Assembly: GCF_016904945.1 (NCBI RefSeq)
Contig: NZ_JADIKF010000039.1
Coordinates: forward strand, 434,001-498,000
DNA from: Dyella mobilis
Lineage (GTDB): Bacteria > Pseudomonadota > Gammaproteobacteria > Xanthomonadales > Rhodanobacteraceae
Length of the DNA: 64,000 nt
Reading direction: 5' to 3'
Part shown: positions 1 to 9,077 of the stretch, piece by piece
Layout: every line of letters begins with the position of its first letter
Position numbering within the stretch: position 1 is the first letter of the stretch
The notes under the pieces: model-generated
Databases searched by the model: none
What the model saw: only the letters and a program-made list of their open reading frames with translations
Told to the model about the DNA's origin: nothing
Position numbers and translations under genes: made by a program

Positions 1-839
1 TCGCCCTGATCTGCGCGTTCTTCGTGCTCGCCCTGTTGTTTGGCTTGTTGATGACCTTGCCGATCGGCGGCGCGGACATGCCGGTGGTGATATCGCTGTA
101 CAACGCGTTCACCGGCTTGGCGGTGGCATTCGAAGGTTACGTGCTGCACAACGAAGCGATGATCATCGCCGGCATGGTGGTCGGTGCCGCCGGTACGTTG
201 TTGACGCAGTTGATGGCCAGGGCGATGAATCGTTCGCTGGGCAACGTGCTTTTCGGCAGCTTTGGTGCGGCAGCAGGTGCAACGGCACAGGCCATCGGCG
301 GCAGCCAGAAGCCGATCGAAGCCGCCGATGCCGCCGTGATGATGGCGTATGCCGAGCGCGTGGTGATCGTGCCCGGTTACGGCATGGCGGTGGCGCAGGC
401 GCAACACAAGGTATGGGAGTTCGCGCAACTGCTGATCGCACGCGGCGTGAAGGTGAAATTTGCCATTCATCCGGTTGCCGGTCGCATGCCGGGCCACATG
501 AATGTGCTCCTGGCCGAAGCGGGCGTGCCTTACGACCTGATCGCCGACATGGAAGACATCAATCCTGAGTTCCCGGCCACGGACGTGGCCTTGGTGATCG
601 GCGCCAATGACGTGGTCAATCCGATGGCCAAGACCGACCCTTCTTCGCCGATCTACGGCATGCCGATTCTTGACGTGGCCGATGCCAGGCAGGTGATCGT
701 GATCAAGCGCGGCAAGGGCACCGGTTTTGCGGGCATCGAGAACGCGCTGTTTTATGCCGACAACGCACGCATGCTTTATGGCGATGGCCAGGCAGCAGCG
801 GGGCAGCTGGTTTCCGAACTGAAAACGCTGGACGGTTAG
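1..839 (+). CDS. pntB: NAD(P) transhydrogenase subunit beta (3' part)
   Basis: The reading frame is open from the window edge (codons from base 3), so this is the C-terminal ~279 residues of a protein usually ~460 long. PntB is the membrane subunit that couples proton entry to hydride transfer from NADH to NADP+. The first ~60 residues are hydrophobic membrane segments with the family signature GGADMPVVIS. The rest is the NADP(H)-binding domain III with VPGYGMAVAQAQ, HPVAGRMPGHMN, GANDVVNP and the Lys-Arg-Gly loop KRGKGTGFAG that closes over NADP. The stop overlaps the convergent next gene by three bases. pntA should lie just upstream, outside the window. Confidence 0.95.
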   Translation, partial: ALICAFFVLALLFGLLMTLPIGGADMPVVISLYNAFTGLAVAFEGYVLHNEAMIIAGMVVGAAGTLLTQLMARAMNRSLGNVLFGSFGAAAGATAQAIGGSQKPIEAADAAVMMAYAERVVIVPGYGMAVAQAQHKVWEFAQLLIARGVKVKFAIHPVAGRMPGHMNVLLAEAGVPYDLIADMEDINPEFPATDVALVIGANDVVNPMAKTDPSSPIYGMPILDVADARQVIVIKRGKGTGFAGIENALFYADNARMLYGDGQAAAGQLVSELKTLDG

Positions 840-1279
840 TCGACCGTCCTTGCGCTGCGCCGGGGCTCGCGCCATGCGGTAAACGCCGCCAGCGCGGCAC
901 CGGCAAGGCTCCAGGCCACATCCGCAGGGCTCAGGCTGATGCGCGCAAAATCCAGCAGCATGGGCAGGCCCGCCGTACGCATCGCTTCGACCAGGCTGTA
1001 GCCGGTCATCGCGGAGATGTTCACCGCAGACACCAGCACGCGGATATAGGCGCTTGCCACCAGCGTGGCGAGCACGGCAAACGGTGCCGCATGCCACCGA
1101 CGTCCGTGCACCCATTGGCGAATGGCGATAGCCAACAGCCATCCGGCCGGCAGCGCCAGCCAGGGCAGCGGGCGCCGGAGATATACCGTGGGCACCAGCC
1201 AGACCGCCCCGGCCGCCAAGCCGAGCATGACGGAACAGAACAGCGCGAAACATTCGCCGATCAGCTGGCGCAGGAACAT
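836..1279 (-). CDS. small integral membrane protein, unknown function
   Basis: This encodes 147 residues with about four hydrophobic segments (roughly residues 8-30, 36-52, 63-82 and 110-133) and a short Arg-rich C-terminus, so an inner membrane protein is likely. I do not recognise a family and see no catalytic motif. The ATG at 1279 has no obvious ribosome binding site. It converges on pntB with a three-base overlap and is divergent from the sufT-like gene, so it is probably transcribed alone. Confidence 0.6.
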   Translation of the reverse strand: MFLRQLIGECFALFCSVMLGLAAGAVWLVPTVYLRRPLPWLALPAGWLLAIAIRQWVHGRRWHAAPFAVLATLVASAYIRVLVSAVNISAMTGYSLVEAMRTAGLPMLLDFARISLSPADVAWSLAGAALAAFTAWREPRRSARTVD

Positions 1280-1461
1280 GGAGGGCTCACGGTCTGGAAA
1301 GCAAAGCGCGCATATTAACGTGTAGGGCCGTATTTCCGAGACGTGCTCCCTTGAGATCGGCCTTTTCAGCCTGATGTGGGAGGACAGGTCCTATCGGCGA
1401 CCGGCATAATAGAGGGCCGGATGAGCCCGGGACGGGTTTCCACGACACATCACGAGATGGC

Positions 1462-2019
1462 ATGAGCGGTTTCAGTCTTAGCAGTGAACCCTTCACCCTG
1501 ACGCGGGACTGCAGCGCGGTCATGGTGCCGCAGGGTGAGAGCGTCACGCTTCCGGCCGGACAGGTCGGTTACATCACCCAGGCACTTGGCGGCAGTTTCA
1601 CCGTTTATGTGGAAGGCAACCTGTTCCGCATTGCCGGCAACGATGCCGATGCCCTGGGCAAGGAGCCGCCGCCGCCGCTGGAACTGGCCGCCGATGCCAG
1701 CGATGCCGACGTGGAGAAGCTCGTCTGGCAGCAGTTGCGCACGGTGTTCGATCCGGAAATTCCGATCAATGTCGTCGAGCTTGGCCTGGTCTACGACGTG
1801 AGCCTGGAGTCGGTGGGGCAGGACCAGCGCAAGATATACGTCAAGATGACCTTGACCGCACCTGGCTGCGGCATGGGCGACGTGCTGATCGACGATGCGC
1901 GGACCAAGTTGGAGTTGATCCCCACCATTGCCGAGGCGGATGTGGATCTGGTGTTCGATCCGCCGTGGAACCACTCGATGATGTCGGAAGCGGCGAAGCT
2001 CGAAACCGGCATGCTTTGA
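1462..2019 (+). CDS. sufT: putative Fe-S cluster assembly protein SufT (DUF59/MIP18 family)
   Basis: This 185-residue protein has an N-terminal ~65-residue beta-rich region and a C-terminal MIP18/DUF59 domain (about 80-180). Seen are the FDPEIPINVVELGLVYD motif at 96-112, the conserved Cys136 in TAPGCGMGD, and the DPPWN motif at 166-170. SufT-type proteins assist maturation of Fe-S proteins in the cytoplasm. No sufBCDS genes are nearby, so it stands apart from the usual suf cluster here. A CATAAT hexamer at about 1405 could be a -10 element, but I see no convincing -35. Confidence 0.85.
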   Translation: MSGFSLSSEPFTLTRDCSAVMVPQGESVTLPAGQVGYITQALGGSFTVYVEGNLFRIAGNDADALGKEPPPPLELAADASDADVEKLVWQQLRTVFDPEIPINVVELGLVYDVSLESVGQDQRKIYVKMTLTAPGCGMGDVLIDDARTKLELIPTIAEADVDLVFDPPWNHSMMSEAAKLETGML

Positions 2020-2105
2020 AAGCAGGGAACGTGGACGTTTAGGCAAGGAACCGCTGCTGCGCGCAACCTTACGCCTGAACGGGAGCAGGGCGGCGCGATG
2101 ATTTG

Positions 2106-2130
2106 CCGTTCCCCGTTCCCCGTTCCCCGT
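2106..2130. repeat. tandem heptamer CCGTTCC x3.5
   Basis: Three perfect copies of CCGTTCC are followed by a partial CCGTT in the spacer between the convergent sufT-like and asparaginase-like genes. The repeat abuts the stop codon of the latter. Tandem GGGAACG-type runs are common in Xanthomonadales spacers; their function is unknown. Confidence 0.7.
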
Positions 2131-2619
2131 TTAATTCACTTCCTCGAACCGGTTGGCGTCGCGATTCTTGCGCACCTTGGCCGGATTCCACACGCGGCCG
2201 TTCATGGTGATGTAGACGCCGTCGGGCAGGGTCTGCACGGCGGCCACCGCGCAACCGACGTTGAACACGGCATCCGAACCCTGGAAGCGCGCCGGATTGA
2301 GCGCACCGGTCAGCACGATCACCTTGCCCTTGATGGCGGCCAGTTCCTTGGCGGTCTCCACCATGGTGTCGGTGCCGTGCGTCACCAGCACGTGGCGATG
2401 CGGCTGTGCTTCGATGGTTGAACGGATCAGCGCGCGATCGTCGGCATTGATGTGCAGGCTGTCCTTGCGCAGGATCGGAATTACATCGAACTGGAAGGCC
2501 ACGCCAAGCTGGCTGAGGATCTCACCGATCTGCGGTGCGCCGATCTTGTAGTCCGACTTGTCGTCGAAATAGATCTTGTCGATGGTGCCGCCGGTGGTGA
2601 CGATGGTCAGGTGCTGCAT
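2131..2619 (-). CDS. single-domain asparaginase-like protein
   Basis: This encodes 162 residues from the ATG at 2619, corresponding only to the N-terminal catalytic domain of L-asparaginase (full family ~330). Visible are TTGGTID (8-14, first nucleophile Thr12), HGTDT (81-85, second Thr83-Asp84 pair) and Lys153 in the region equivalent to the catalytic Lys of E. coli AnsB. The C-terminal domain, which normally completes the neighbouring active site, is absent: the frame stops at 2131 and nothing follows but a convergent gene. A start 36 bases upstream (2655) is possible but adds nothing conserved. Whether it hydrolyses asparagine is unproven. Confidence 0.75.
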   Translation of the reverse strand: MQHLTIVTTGGTIDKIYFDDKSDYKIGAPQIGEILSQLGVAFQFDVIPILRKDSLHINADDRALIRSTIEAQPHRHVLVTHGTDTMVETAKELAAIKGKVIVLTGALNPARFQGSDAVFNVGCAVAAVQTLPDGVYITMNGRVWNPAKVRKNRDANRFEEVN

Positions 2620-2685
2620 GATCGGGCTGCCATGGAGGGATGGGTGGGCGCGCATTTTAACCGTTCCGCGACTTTGGCGTAGGCA

Positions 2686-4329
2686 TTACTCCAGCAGCAG
2701 GCGGGTGTCTTCTCCGCTGATGTCGGAGAGCCGCAGCAACCCGTGCCCGAGAAACCGGCGCAAGGCTGCGGCGGGACGTTCGTCGCCGCGCGAGGAAGAC
2801 CACGCCGCCTGGCGCGCCATCAATGCCCCCGCCGCGCAGCGCGCCAGGGTCGTGGCGATGCCGCGTGCCCCGGCTTCCAGGGCGTGGCGGTCCACTTTTT
2901 GCGCATCCAGGTGGGTGGCGGTGGCATCGAGGGCCGCATGTACGGCAAACGATGCTTGCGCGTTGTGCGATTCGCCCAGCCAGCCGGCAATCACTTTGCG
3001 CAAGGCGGCAAAACTGTTGTTGCCGGCTAATGCACGCAGGCTGTCCAGCGAAAGCACGTTGGTGGTGCCCTCCCAGATGGCGTAGACCTGCGCGTCACGC
3101 AGCAATTGCGGCAGTCCCGTATCCTCGATGTAGCCGGCACCCCCGAAGCATTCCAGCGCTTCGGAACACAGGCTCACCGCCATCTTGCCGGTCCACAGTT
3201 TCGCCAAGGGGGTGAGCAGGCGCAGCGAGGCGGTTTCCTGCAGCGTTGCCGCATTTTGTTCCACGCGGCCGAGCAGGTGGGCCACTTCGAAAGCCAGCGC
3301 AAACGCGCCCTCGAATTCCGCCTGCATGTCGGCCAGCGTCTGGGCATGCAGCGGTTGCTCGATCAACGCACTGCCAAAGGCCCGGCGCCGGCGGGCGTAG
3401 TCGCGGGCAAGGTTGATGGCACGCGCCATGCTGGCCACTGCGCAAACGGCATTCCAGGTGCGCGTGGTGTTGAGCATCGGCGCAACCTGGCGCACTCCGT
3501 GTGCCAGCTCGCCCATCGGCCACGCCGGCAGGCCGTCGAGATGGATTTCCGCGGTCGGCAATTCGCGCGTGCCGAGCTTGTCTTTCAGGCGATCGATGAT
3601 CAGTTGCGGCTTGCGCTCGCCAGCGTCGGTGGTTTCCACATAGAACAGTGCGAGCGCGCCGGCACCTTGCGATGCGCCTTCGGGCCGCGCCAGAGCCAGC
3701 GCGGCTTCGCCCACGACGGCGGAGCTGAACCATTTGCGGCCGTACAAGCGCCATTGGCCGTCGGCATCCTGTTTCGCCGTGGTTTCGGTGTGGCTTACAT
3801 CCGAGCCGCCCGTGTTCTCGGTCATCCATTGACCCGAAAGCCAGAAGTTGTGCGTATCGCGACTGAGGAAATGAGGCAGCGCGCGATCCATCAGGGATTT
3901 GTTGCCCGACGCCTTCAGCGCCGTGGCCGCGCCGTCGGTCATCGCCAGCGGGCAGGTGTAGAACTCGCTGGCGAGGTGATAGACGTAGACGCGCGCAAAT
4001 TCGCCCAGGCGGGCGTGTTCGTGATCTTCGTGGCCCGACGCCAGGATGTTGTGGCGCGTGGTGAGTTGGGGGCCTTCCTGCCAGGCGGCGGTCAGTTCGA
4101 TCCGGTCGACCCGGCGTCCCCACGCGTCCCATTGGGTCAGTACGGGTTGGCGGCGCGTGCTGCGGCTGGCGCGCTCAAAGGCCATCTGTGCGTAATCGCC
4201 CAAGGCGTCCAGGTCGGCATCGAGGGCCATGCGGCGCTTGGAAGGGAAGACGCGATCGAGCAAGGCCGTCAACAAGCGGTCGCTGCGGTACGGGTGCGAC
4301 AGTTGCGGAGCGTCTTGCAGGAATCCCAT
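2686..4329 (-). CDS. AidB-like acyl-CoA dehydrogenase
   Basis: The protein has 547 residues from the ATG at 4329, preceded by GAGGTGG; a GTG at 4338 would sit on that ribosome binding site. Length and layout match the AidB branch of FAD acyl-CoA dehydrogenases: an extended N-terminal region, the middle-domain FAD signature [16 protein letters not shown] (about 168-183), [15 protein letters not shown], and the C-terminal helical bundle with [22 protein letters not shown] and IWEGTTNV. E. coli AidB is linked to alkylation protection and binds DNA; this copy may instead be a catabolic dehydrogenase. A thioesterase gene lies divergently upstream. Confidence 0.85.
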   Translation of the reverse strand: MGFLQDAPQLSHPYRSDRLLTALLDRVFPSKRRMALDADLDALGDYAQMAFERASRSTRRQPVLTQWDAWGRRVDRIELTAAWQEGPQLTTRHNILASGHEDHEHARLGEFARVYVYHLASEFYTCPLAMTDGAATALKASGNKSLMDRALPHFLSRDTHNFWLSGQWMTENTGGSDVSHTETTAKQDADGQWRLYGRKWFSSAVVGEAALALARPEGASQGAGALALFYVETTDAGERKPQLIIDRLKDKLGTRELPTAEIHLDGLPAWPMGELAHGVRQVAPMLNTTRTWNAVCAVASMARAINLARDYARRRRAFGSALIEQPLHAQTLADMQAEFEGAFALAFEVAHLLGRVEQNAATLQETASLRLLTPLAKLWTGKMAVSLCSEALECFGGAGYIEDTGLPQLLRDAQVYAIWEGTTNVLSLDSLRALAGNNSFAALRKVIAGWLGESHNAQASFAVHAALDATATHLDAQKVDRHALEAGARGIATTLARCAAGALMARQAAWSSSRGDERPAAALRRFLGHGLLRLSDISGEDTRLLLE

Positions 4330-4442
4330 GACGGCCACCTCGTCGAATTGTCCGGGTCAGTATAGGCACGATCGCCGAGGCTTCCTTGCTGCGCCGCGAA
4401 GAGCCTCCTTAAAATCGCGGACTCAACGGCAGAGGCAAGAAC

Positions 4443-5224
4443 ATGCGGTTCTCGGAAGTTCTCAACAGCTTGCGCCACGACGGCGATACGTGGATCGCCA
4501 CGATCAGCGAGGACTGGCTGCAGGGTCGAAGCACGTTTGGCGGCTTGCAGGCTGCGCTGGCGTTGCGAGCCATGCGCGAGCTGGTGCCCGAGGATCTGCC
4601 GCTACGCAGCTTGCAGGTGGCCTTCATCGCGCCGATTGCCGAAGGTACCGTGCGAGTGGCTGCAAGGGTATTGCGGCGGGGCAAGAGCGTGATGCAGATC
4701 GAAGCGCGGCTGTTGGACGGTGACGACACGGCTTGTCTGGTGATTGGCGTGTTCGGTGCCGCGCGCACTTCCACGTTGCGCGTCCTGCCTGCACAGCCCC
4801 AGGTTGAAGCGATGGCCGAACCGCACGTGCTTCGCTATGTGCCAGGCGTGTTGCCGCAATTTACCCAGCATTTCGATGCGTGCTGGCTGCAAGGCGACAT
4901 TCCTTTCTCGGGCAGCAAGAAGACCGAGCAGGTGGTCGTGGTGGGATTGAAAGACGAGGGCGTCGCAGACGAGGCGCAAGTCGTCGCTTTCGCCGACTTC
5001 ATTCCGCCGCTTGCACTGTCGATGCTCGACCGGCCGACTCCGGGGAGCTCGCTGACCTGGATGCTGGAATGCTTTGCCGATAGCCGCGGCTTGCCGTTGC
5101 AAAACTGGCGCATCGACGCGCAGATGCAGGCGGCGCAGGACGGCTATACCAGCCAGCAAGTGATGTTGTGGGGGCCCGGCGGAGAAGCGGTTGCGCTCAG
5201 CCGCCAAAGCATGGTGGTGTTCGG

Positions 5225-5228
<4 letters not shown>
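4443..5228 (+). CDS. acyl-CoA thioesterase family protein (double hotdog)
   Basis: This 261-residue protein has an N-terminal hotdog with the TesB-like FGGLQAALALRAM helix (about 30-42) and LQVAFIAPIAEGTV strand, and a second hotdog containing DARWL-type and PLALSMLDRP segments. It fits the 4HBT_3 acyl-CoA thioesterase family, which cleaves fatty acyl-CoA to fatty acid and CoA in the cytoplasm. It is divergent from the acyl-CoA dehydrogenase, which suggests shared lipid metabolism. Its stop overlaps the end of the convergent DUF2069 gene. Substrate chain length cannot be told. Confidence 0.75.
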
Positions 5229-6222
<994 letters not shown>

Positions 6223-6239
6223 TCAGGGAAGTAGGCACC

Positions 6240-7529
6240 ATGAACCTGCGCTTCGATCGCGACCGCACCTTGACCTTCGGTCATTTTCTCTGGCAGCGCT
6301 TTCTCGACGACAAATGCTTCGAGACGGCCGGTGCGTTGTCCTATACCACCTTGGTGTCGCTGGTACCGCTGACCGTGGCCGTGCTGGCCATGTTCGCAGC
6401 GTTTCCGATGTTCGAGGACGCGCGCGACACGTTGATCAATTTCGTCTTCAGCAATTTCGTACCCGCGGCGGGCGAGACGGTGCAGGGGGCGCTGATGGAT
6501 TTCGCCTCCAACGCGCGCAAGCTCACCGGGATCAGCATCCTGGTGATGCTGTTCAGCGCCGTGTCGATGATGAACAGCATCGAAGACCGCCTCAACCGCA
6601 TCTGGCAAGTGCATCACCACCGGCCGTGGGGGCCGCGCCTGTTGCTCTACTGGGCGGCGTTGACGCTGGGTCCGGTACTGGTGGTGGGTGGCATCGCGAT
6701 CACTTCGTATGTGGCGGCGGTGCCGATGTTGCGTAACGCGGGCGAGTCGCTCGGCATCGGCCAGGAGCTGCTCGGAGCGATGCCTTTCGTGGTGACGTTC
6801 CTAACGCTATGGCTGCTGTACAGCACGGTTCCCAATCGTCGCGTCAACAAGCGACACACCGCGATAGGCGCTCTGCTGGGCGCGGTGTTGTTCGAAATCG
6901 CGCGCTGGGGTTTTACCCACTATGTTCGCAGCGCACAGAACTATCAGCAGATCTACGGCGCGCTGGCCATCATTCCTCTGTTGCTGTTGTGGATCTACCT
7001 GTCGTGGGTCATCGTGATCCTGTGTGCCTCCGTGGCCGCTTCGATCTCGGCATTCGAATATCAAAAGCCGTGCGATGCCATGCCGGAGGGCGCCGAGTTT
7101 CTCGGCTTGCTGGTGGTGCTGCGCCATTTTGTGGAGGCGCAGCGTGCCGGGCGCGGCGTGGAGCCGGCAGGAATACGCGAGACTGATCCGTGCCTGCGCA
7201 GCGACGCCATTGCGACCTACTTCGAAGATCTGTCGCGAGCGGGGCTGATCCAGCGCGGCGAGAAGGGCGATTGGGTATTGATCCGCAGCCTGGACAGCAC
7301 CGACCTTCTACACGTCTATCGCTACAACCGGTACCGGTTGCCCCTGCATCCTGCCGAGCAGGCGCAGGCCGCGGGGATCCAGCTGCCGCCGGAATTGTTG
7401 TCGTTGCTGGTCAAGGTAGCGCACTCGCTGCACGGGACCTTGGGCACACATCTGGACAAGGTTTATCCTGTCGATCCGGTCGCGCTACCCCGGCCTCTCA
7501 TCGTACAAACGCAGGAATCGGAAACATGA
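6240..7529 (+). CDS. YihY/BrkB family inner membrane protein
   Basis: This 429-residue protein has an N-terminal ~275-residue BrkB domain with about six transmembrane helices. It includes the ETAGALSYTTLVSLVPL segment at about 27-43 and the SIEDRLNRIWQV motif at about 113-124. A ~150-residue soluble C-terminal part resembles a winged-helix-like region and ends in the cytoplasm. Once called RNase BN by error, the family is of uncertain function. The stop overlaps the start of the thioredoxin-like gene (ATGA), and acylphosphatase follows, forming a three-gene unit. Confidence 0.85.
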   Translation: MNLRFDRDRTLTFGHFLWQRFLDDKCFETAGALSYTTLVSLVPLTVAVLAMFAAFPMFEDARDTLINFVFSNFVPAAGETVQGALMDFASNARKLTGISILVMLFSAVSMMNSIEDRLNRIWQVHHHRPWGPRLLLYWAALTLGPVLVVGGIAITSYVAAVPMLRNAGESLGIGQELLGAMPFVVTFLTLWLLYSTVPNRRVNKRHTAIGALLGAVLFEIARWGFTHYVRSAQNYQQIYGALAIIPLLLLWIYLSWVIVILCASVAASISAFEYQKPCDAMPEGAEFLGLLVVLRHFVEAQRAGRGVEPAGIRETDPCLRSDAIATYFEDLSRAGLIQRGEKGDWVLIRSLDSTDLLHVYRYNRYRLPLHPAEQAQAAGIQLPPELLSLLVKVAHSLHGTLGTHLDKVYPVDPVALPRPLIVQTQESET

Positions 7530-7993
7530 AGTGGTTCGCCCCGTCGCTGTTGTTGGCTGCATGCATGGTTACCGCGCCGATCTGGGCGGCCATGCCGGCA
7601 CAGCCGTCGCTGAAGGTGACGACACTCGATGGCAAGCCTTACGACCTGGGAACGCAACGCGGGCATTGGGTGATCGTGAACTTCTGGGCAACCTGGTGCG
7701 CGCCGTGCATCAAGGAACTGCCCGATATCGCGCATTTCGTAGCCACGCATCCGAACGTCACGGCGATCGGCATTGCGTATGACGATACCGATCCGGCGGA
7801 TATCCGGGCGTTTCTCGACAAGCATCCGGTGGGCTATCCGGTGGCGCAGGTCACCATGGACAAGCCCCTGAAAGATTTCGACCAACCGCTGGGCTTGCCG
7901 ACGACCTGGCTGATCGCACCGGACGGCAAGGTGGCGAAGCATTTCATGGGTCCGGTTACGCCTGCCGCATTGAGCGCCATCATCGGGCACTGA
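7526..7993 (+). CDS. TlpA-family periplasmic thioredoxin-like protein
   Basis: The protein has 155 residues. An N-terminal signal peptide (about 1-21, ending around WAA) precedes a thioredoxin fold with the active site WATWCAPC (about 51-58) and the cis-Pro loop LGLPTTWLI (about 122-130). TlpA/ResA-type proteins reduce disulfides in the periplasm, often for cytochrome c or Cu maturation. ATG at 7526 is favoured because it begins the signal peptide and overlaps the previous stop. No cytochrome maturation genes are adjacent. Confidence 0.85.
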   Translation: MKWFAPSLLLAACMVTAPIWAAMPAQPSLKVTTLDGKPYDLGTQRGHWVIVNFWATWCAPCIKELPDIAHFVATHPNVTAIGIAYDDTDPADIRAFLDKHPVGYPVAQVTMDKPLKDFDQPLGLPTTWLIAPDGKVAKHFMGPVTPAALSAIIGH

Positions 7994-7996
7994 GCG

Positions 7997-8263
7997 ATGA
8001 GTTGCGCGCGTTTTCTGATCAGCGGCAAGGTGCAAGGCGTGTTCTTCCGTGCCAGCGCGCGCGAGGAAGCGGTCAGGCTCGGCTTGAGCGGGTATGCGCG
8101 CAATCTTGCCGATGGCCGCGTGGAAGTGGTGGCCGATGGTCCGGCCGAAGCCGTGCAGGAACTCGAACGCTGGCTGTGGCAAGGGCCGCCCGCCGCTCAC
8201 GTCGATGAAGTGGCGCGCAGCGAGTATTCGGGGGCGGTGGCGAAGGGATTTGCCGTCGGCTGA
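7997..8263 (+). CDS. acyP: acylphosphatase
   Basis: An 88-residue alpha/beta sandwich protein, the normal length for this family. It has the phosphate loop KVQGVFFR with catalytic Arg18 and the second signature GYARNLADGRVEV with catalytic Asn36. It hydrolyses carboxyl-phosphate bonds such as acetyl phosphate in the cytoplasm. It starts three bases after the thioredoxin stop, so it is co-transcribed with yihY and the thioredoxin gene. Confidence 0.92.
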   Translation: MSCARFLISGKVQGVFFRASAREEAVRLGLSGYARNLADGRVEVVADGPAEAVQELERWLWQGPPAAHVDEVARSEYSGAVAKGFAVG

Positions 8264-8279
8264 AGGTTGAGGCGGCAAC

Positions 8280-9059
8280 TCAGCCGCCGAATGTATCCGG
8301 TACCCACAGAGCTTTTTCACCGATGTTTTCGCGCTTGGGTTTGCCTTTCAGCTTTGGCAGCTTTACTGCCGGTATCGGCTTGTCGTGACGCGGTACCTGT
8401 TCCAGCAGATGCCGGATCAAGTTGACCCGGCCACGCTTCTGGTCGTTGAAATCGACCACGAACCACGGCGCGTTCGTGGTGTGGGTGCGTTCGATCATCG
8501 TGTCGCGCAAGCGGCCGAATTCGGCGTATTTGTTGCGGGACGCCAGGTCGACCGGCGAGAGCTTCCAGCGCTTGAGCGGATCGCGCGCGCGATCCGCGAA
8601 ACGCTTTTCCTGCTCTTTTTGATCGACCGCCAGCCAGTATTTCAGCAGGATGATGCCGTCGTCGGTAAGCAGCTTTTCAAACACCGGGGCGGCCTGGAGA
8701 AAGGCCTCGTATTGATCGTTGGTGCAGAAGCCCATCGCTGGCTCGACCACGGCGCGGTTGTACCAGCTGCGGTCGAACAACACGAGTTCGCCGGCGGCGG
8801 GCAGGTGCGGTACGTAGCGTTGGAAATACCACTGCGAGGCTTCCACTTCGTCGGGCTTGCCCAGTGCCGCGATGCGATAGCCGCGGGTATCCATGCTCTC
8901 GGTGATGCGCTTGATGGTGCCGCCCTTGCCGGCCGCATCGCGTCCCTCGAACAACACCGCCAGTCGCTTGCCGCTGCGCTGCAGCCAGCGGTGCAGCCCG
9001 GCCAGCTCGATCTGCAGGGCTTCCATGGTGTGGTTGTACAGCTTGTCCTGCTTGCTCAT
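8280..9059 (-). CDS. ppk2: polyphosphate kinase 2 (PPK2 family)
   Basis: The protein has 259 residues, typical of a one-domain PPK2. The Walker A loop is FEGRDAAGKGGTIKR (about 37-51), the Walker B region is LFDRSWYNRAVVEPAMGFC (about 93-111), and the lid contains KRWKLSPVDLASRNKY (about 164-179). PPK2 enzymes transfer phosphate between polyphosphate and nucleoside diphosphates or monophosphates; class I (GDP/ADP to NTP) is likely from length and motifs but not certain. It lies downstream of the OGT-like gene on the same strand with an 18-base gap. Confidence 0.92.
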   Translation of the reverse strand: MSKQDKLYNHTMEALQIELAGLHRWLQRSGKRLAVLFEGRDAAGKGGTIKRITESMDTRGYRIAALGKPDEVEASQWYFQRYVPHLPAAGELVLFDRSWYNRAVVEPAMGFCTNDQYEAFLQAAPVFEKLLTDDGIILLKYWLAVDQKEQEKRFADRARDPLKRWKLSPVDLASRNKYAEFGRLRDTMIERTHTTNAPWFVVDFNDQKRGRVNLIRHLLEQVPRHDKPIPAVKLPKLKGKPKRENIGEKALWVPDTFGG

Positions 9060-9077
9060 GGGGTTCTCCCGGCAAGG

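Noticed and set aside
2106..2130. CRISPR-like repeat
   Set aside because: The seven-base unit is contiguous with no spacers; it is a simple tandem repeat.
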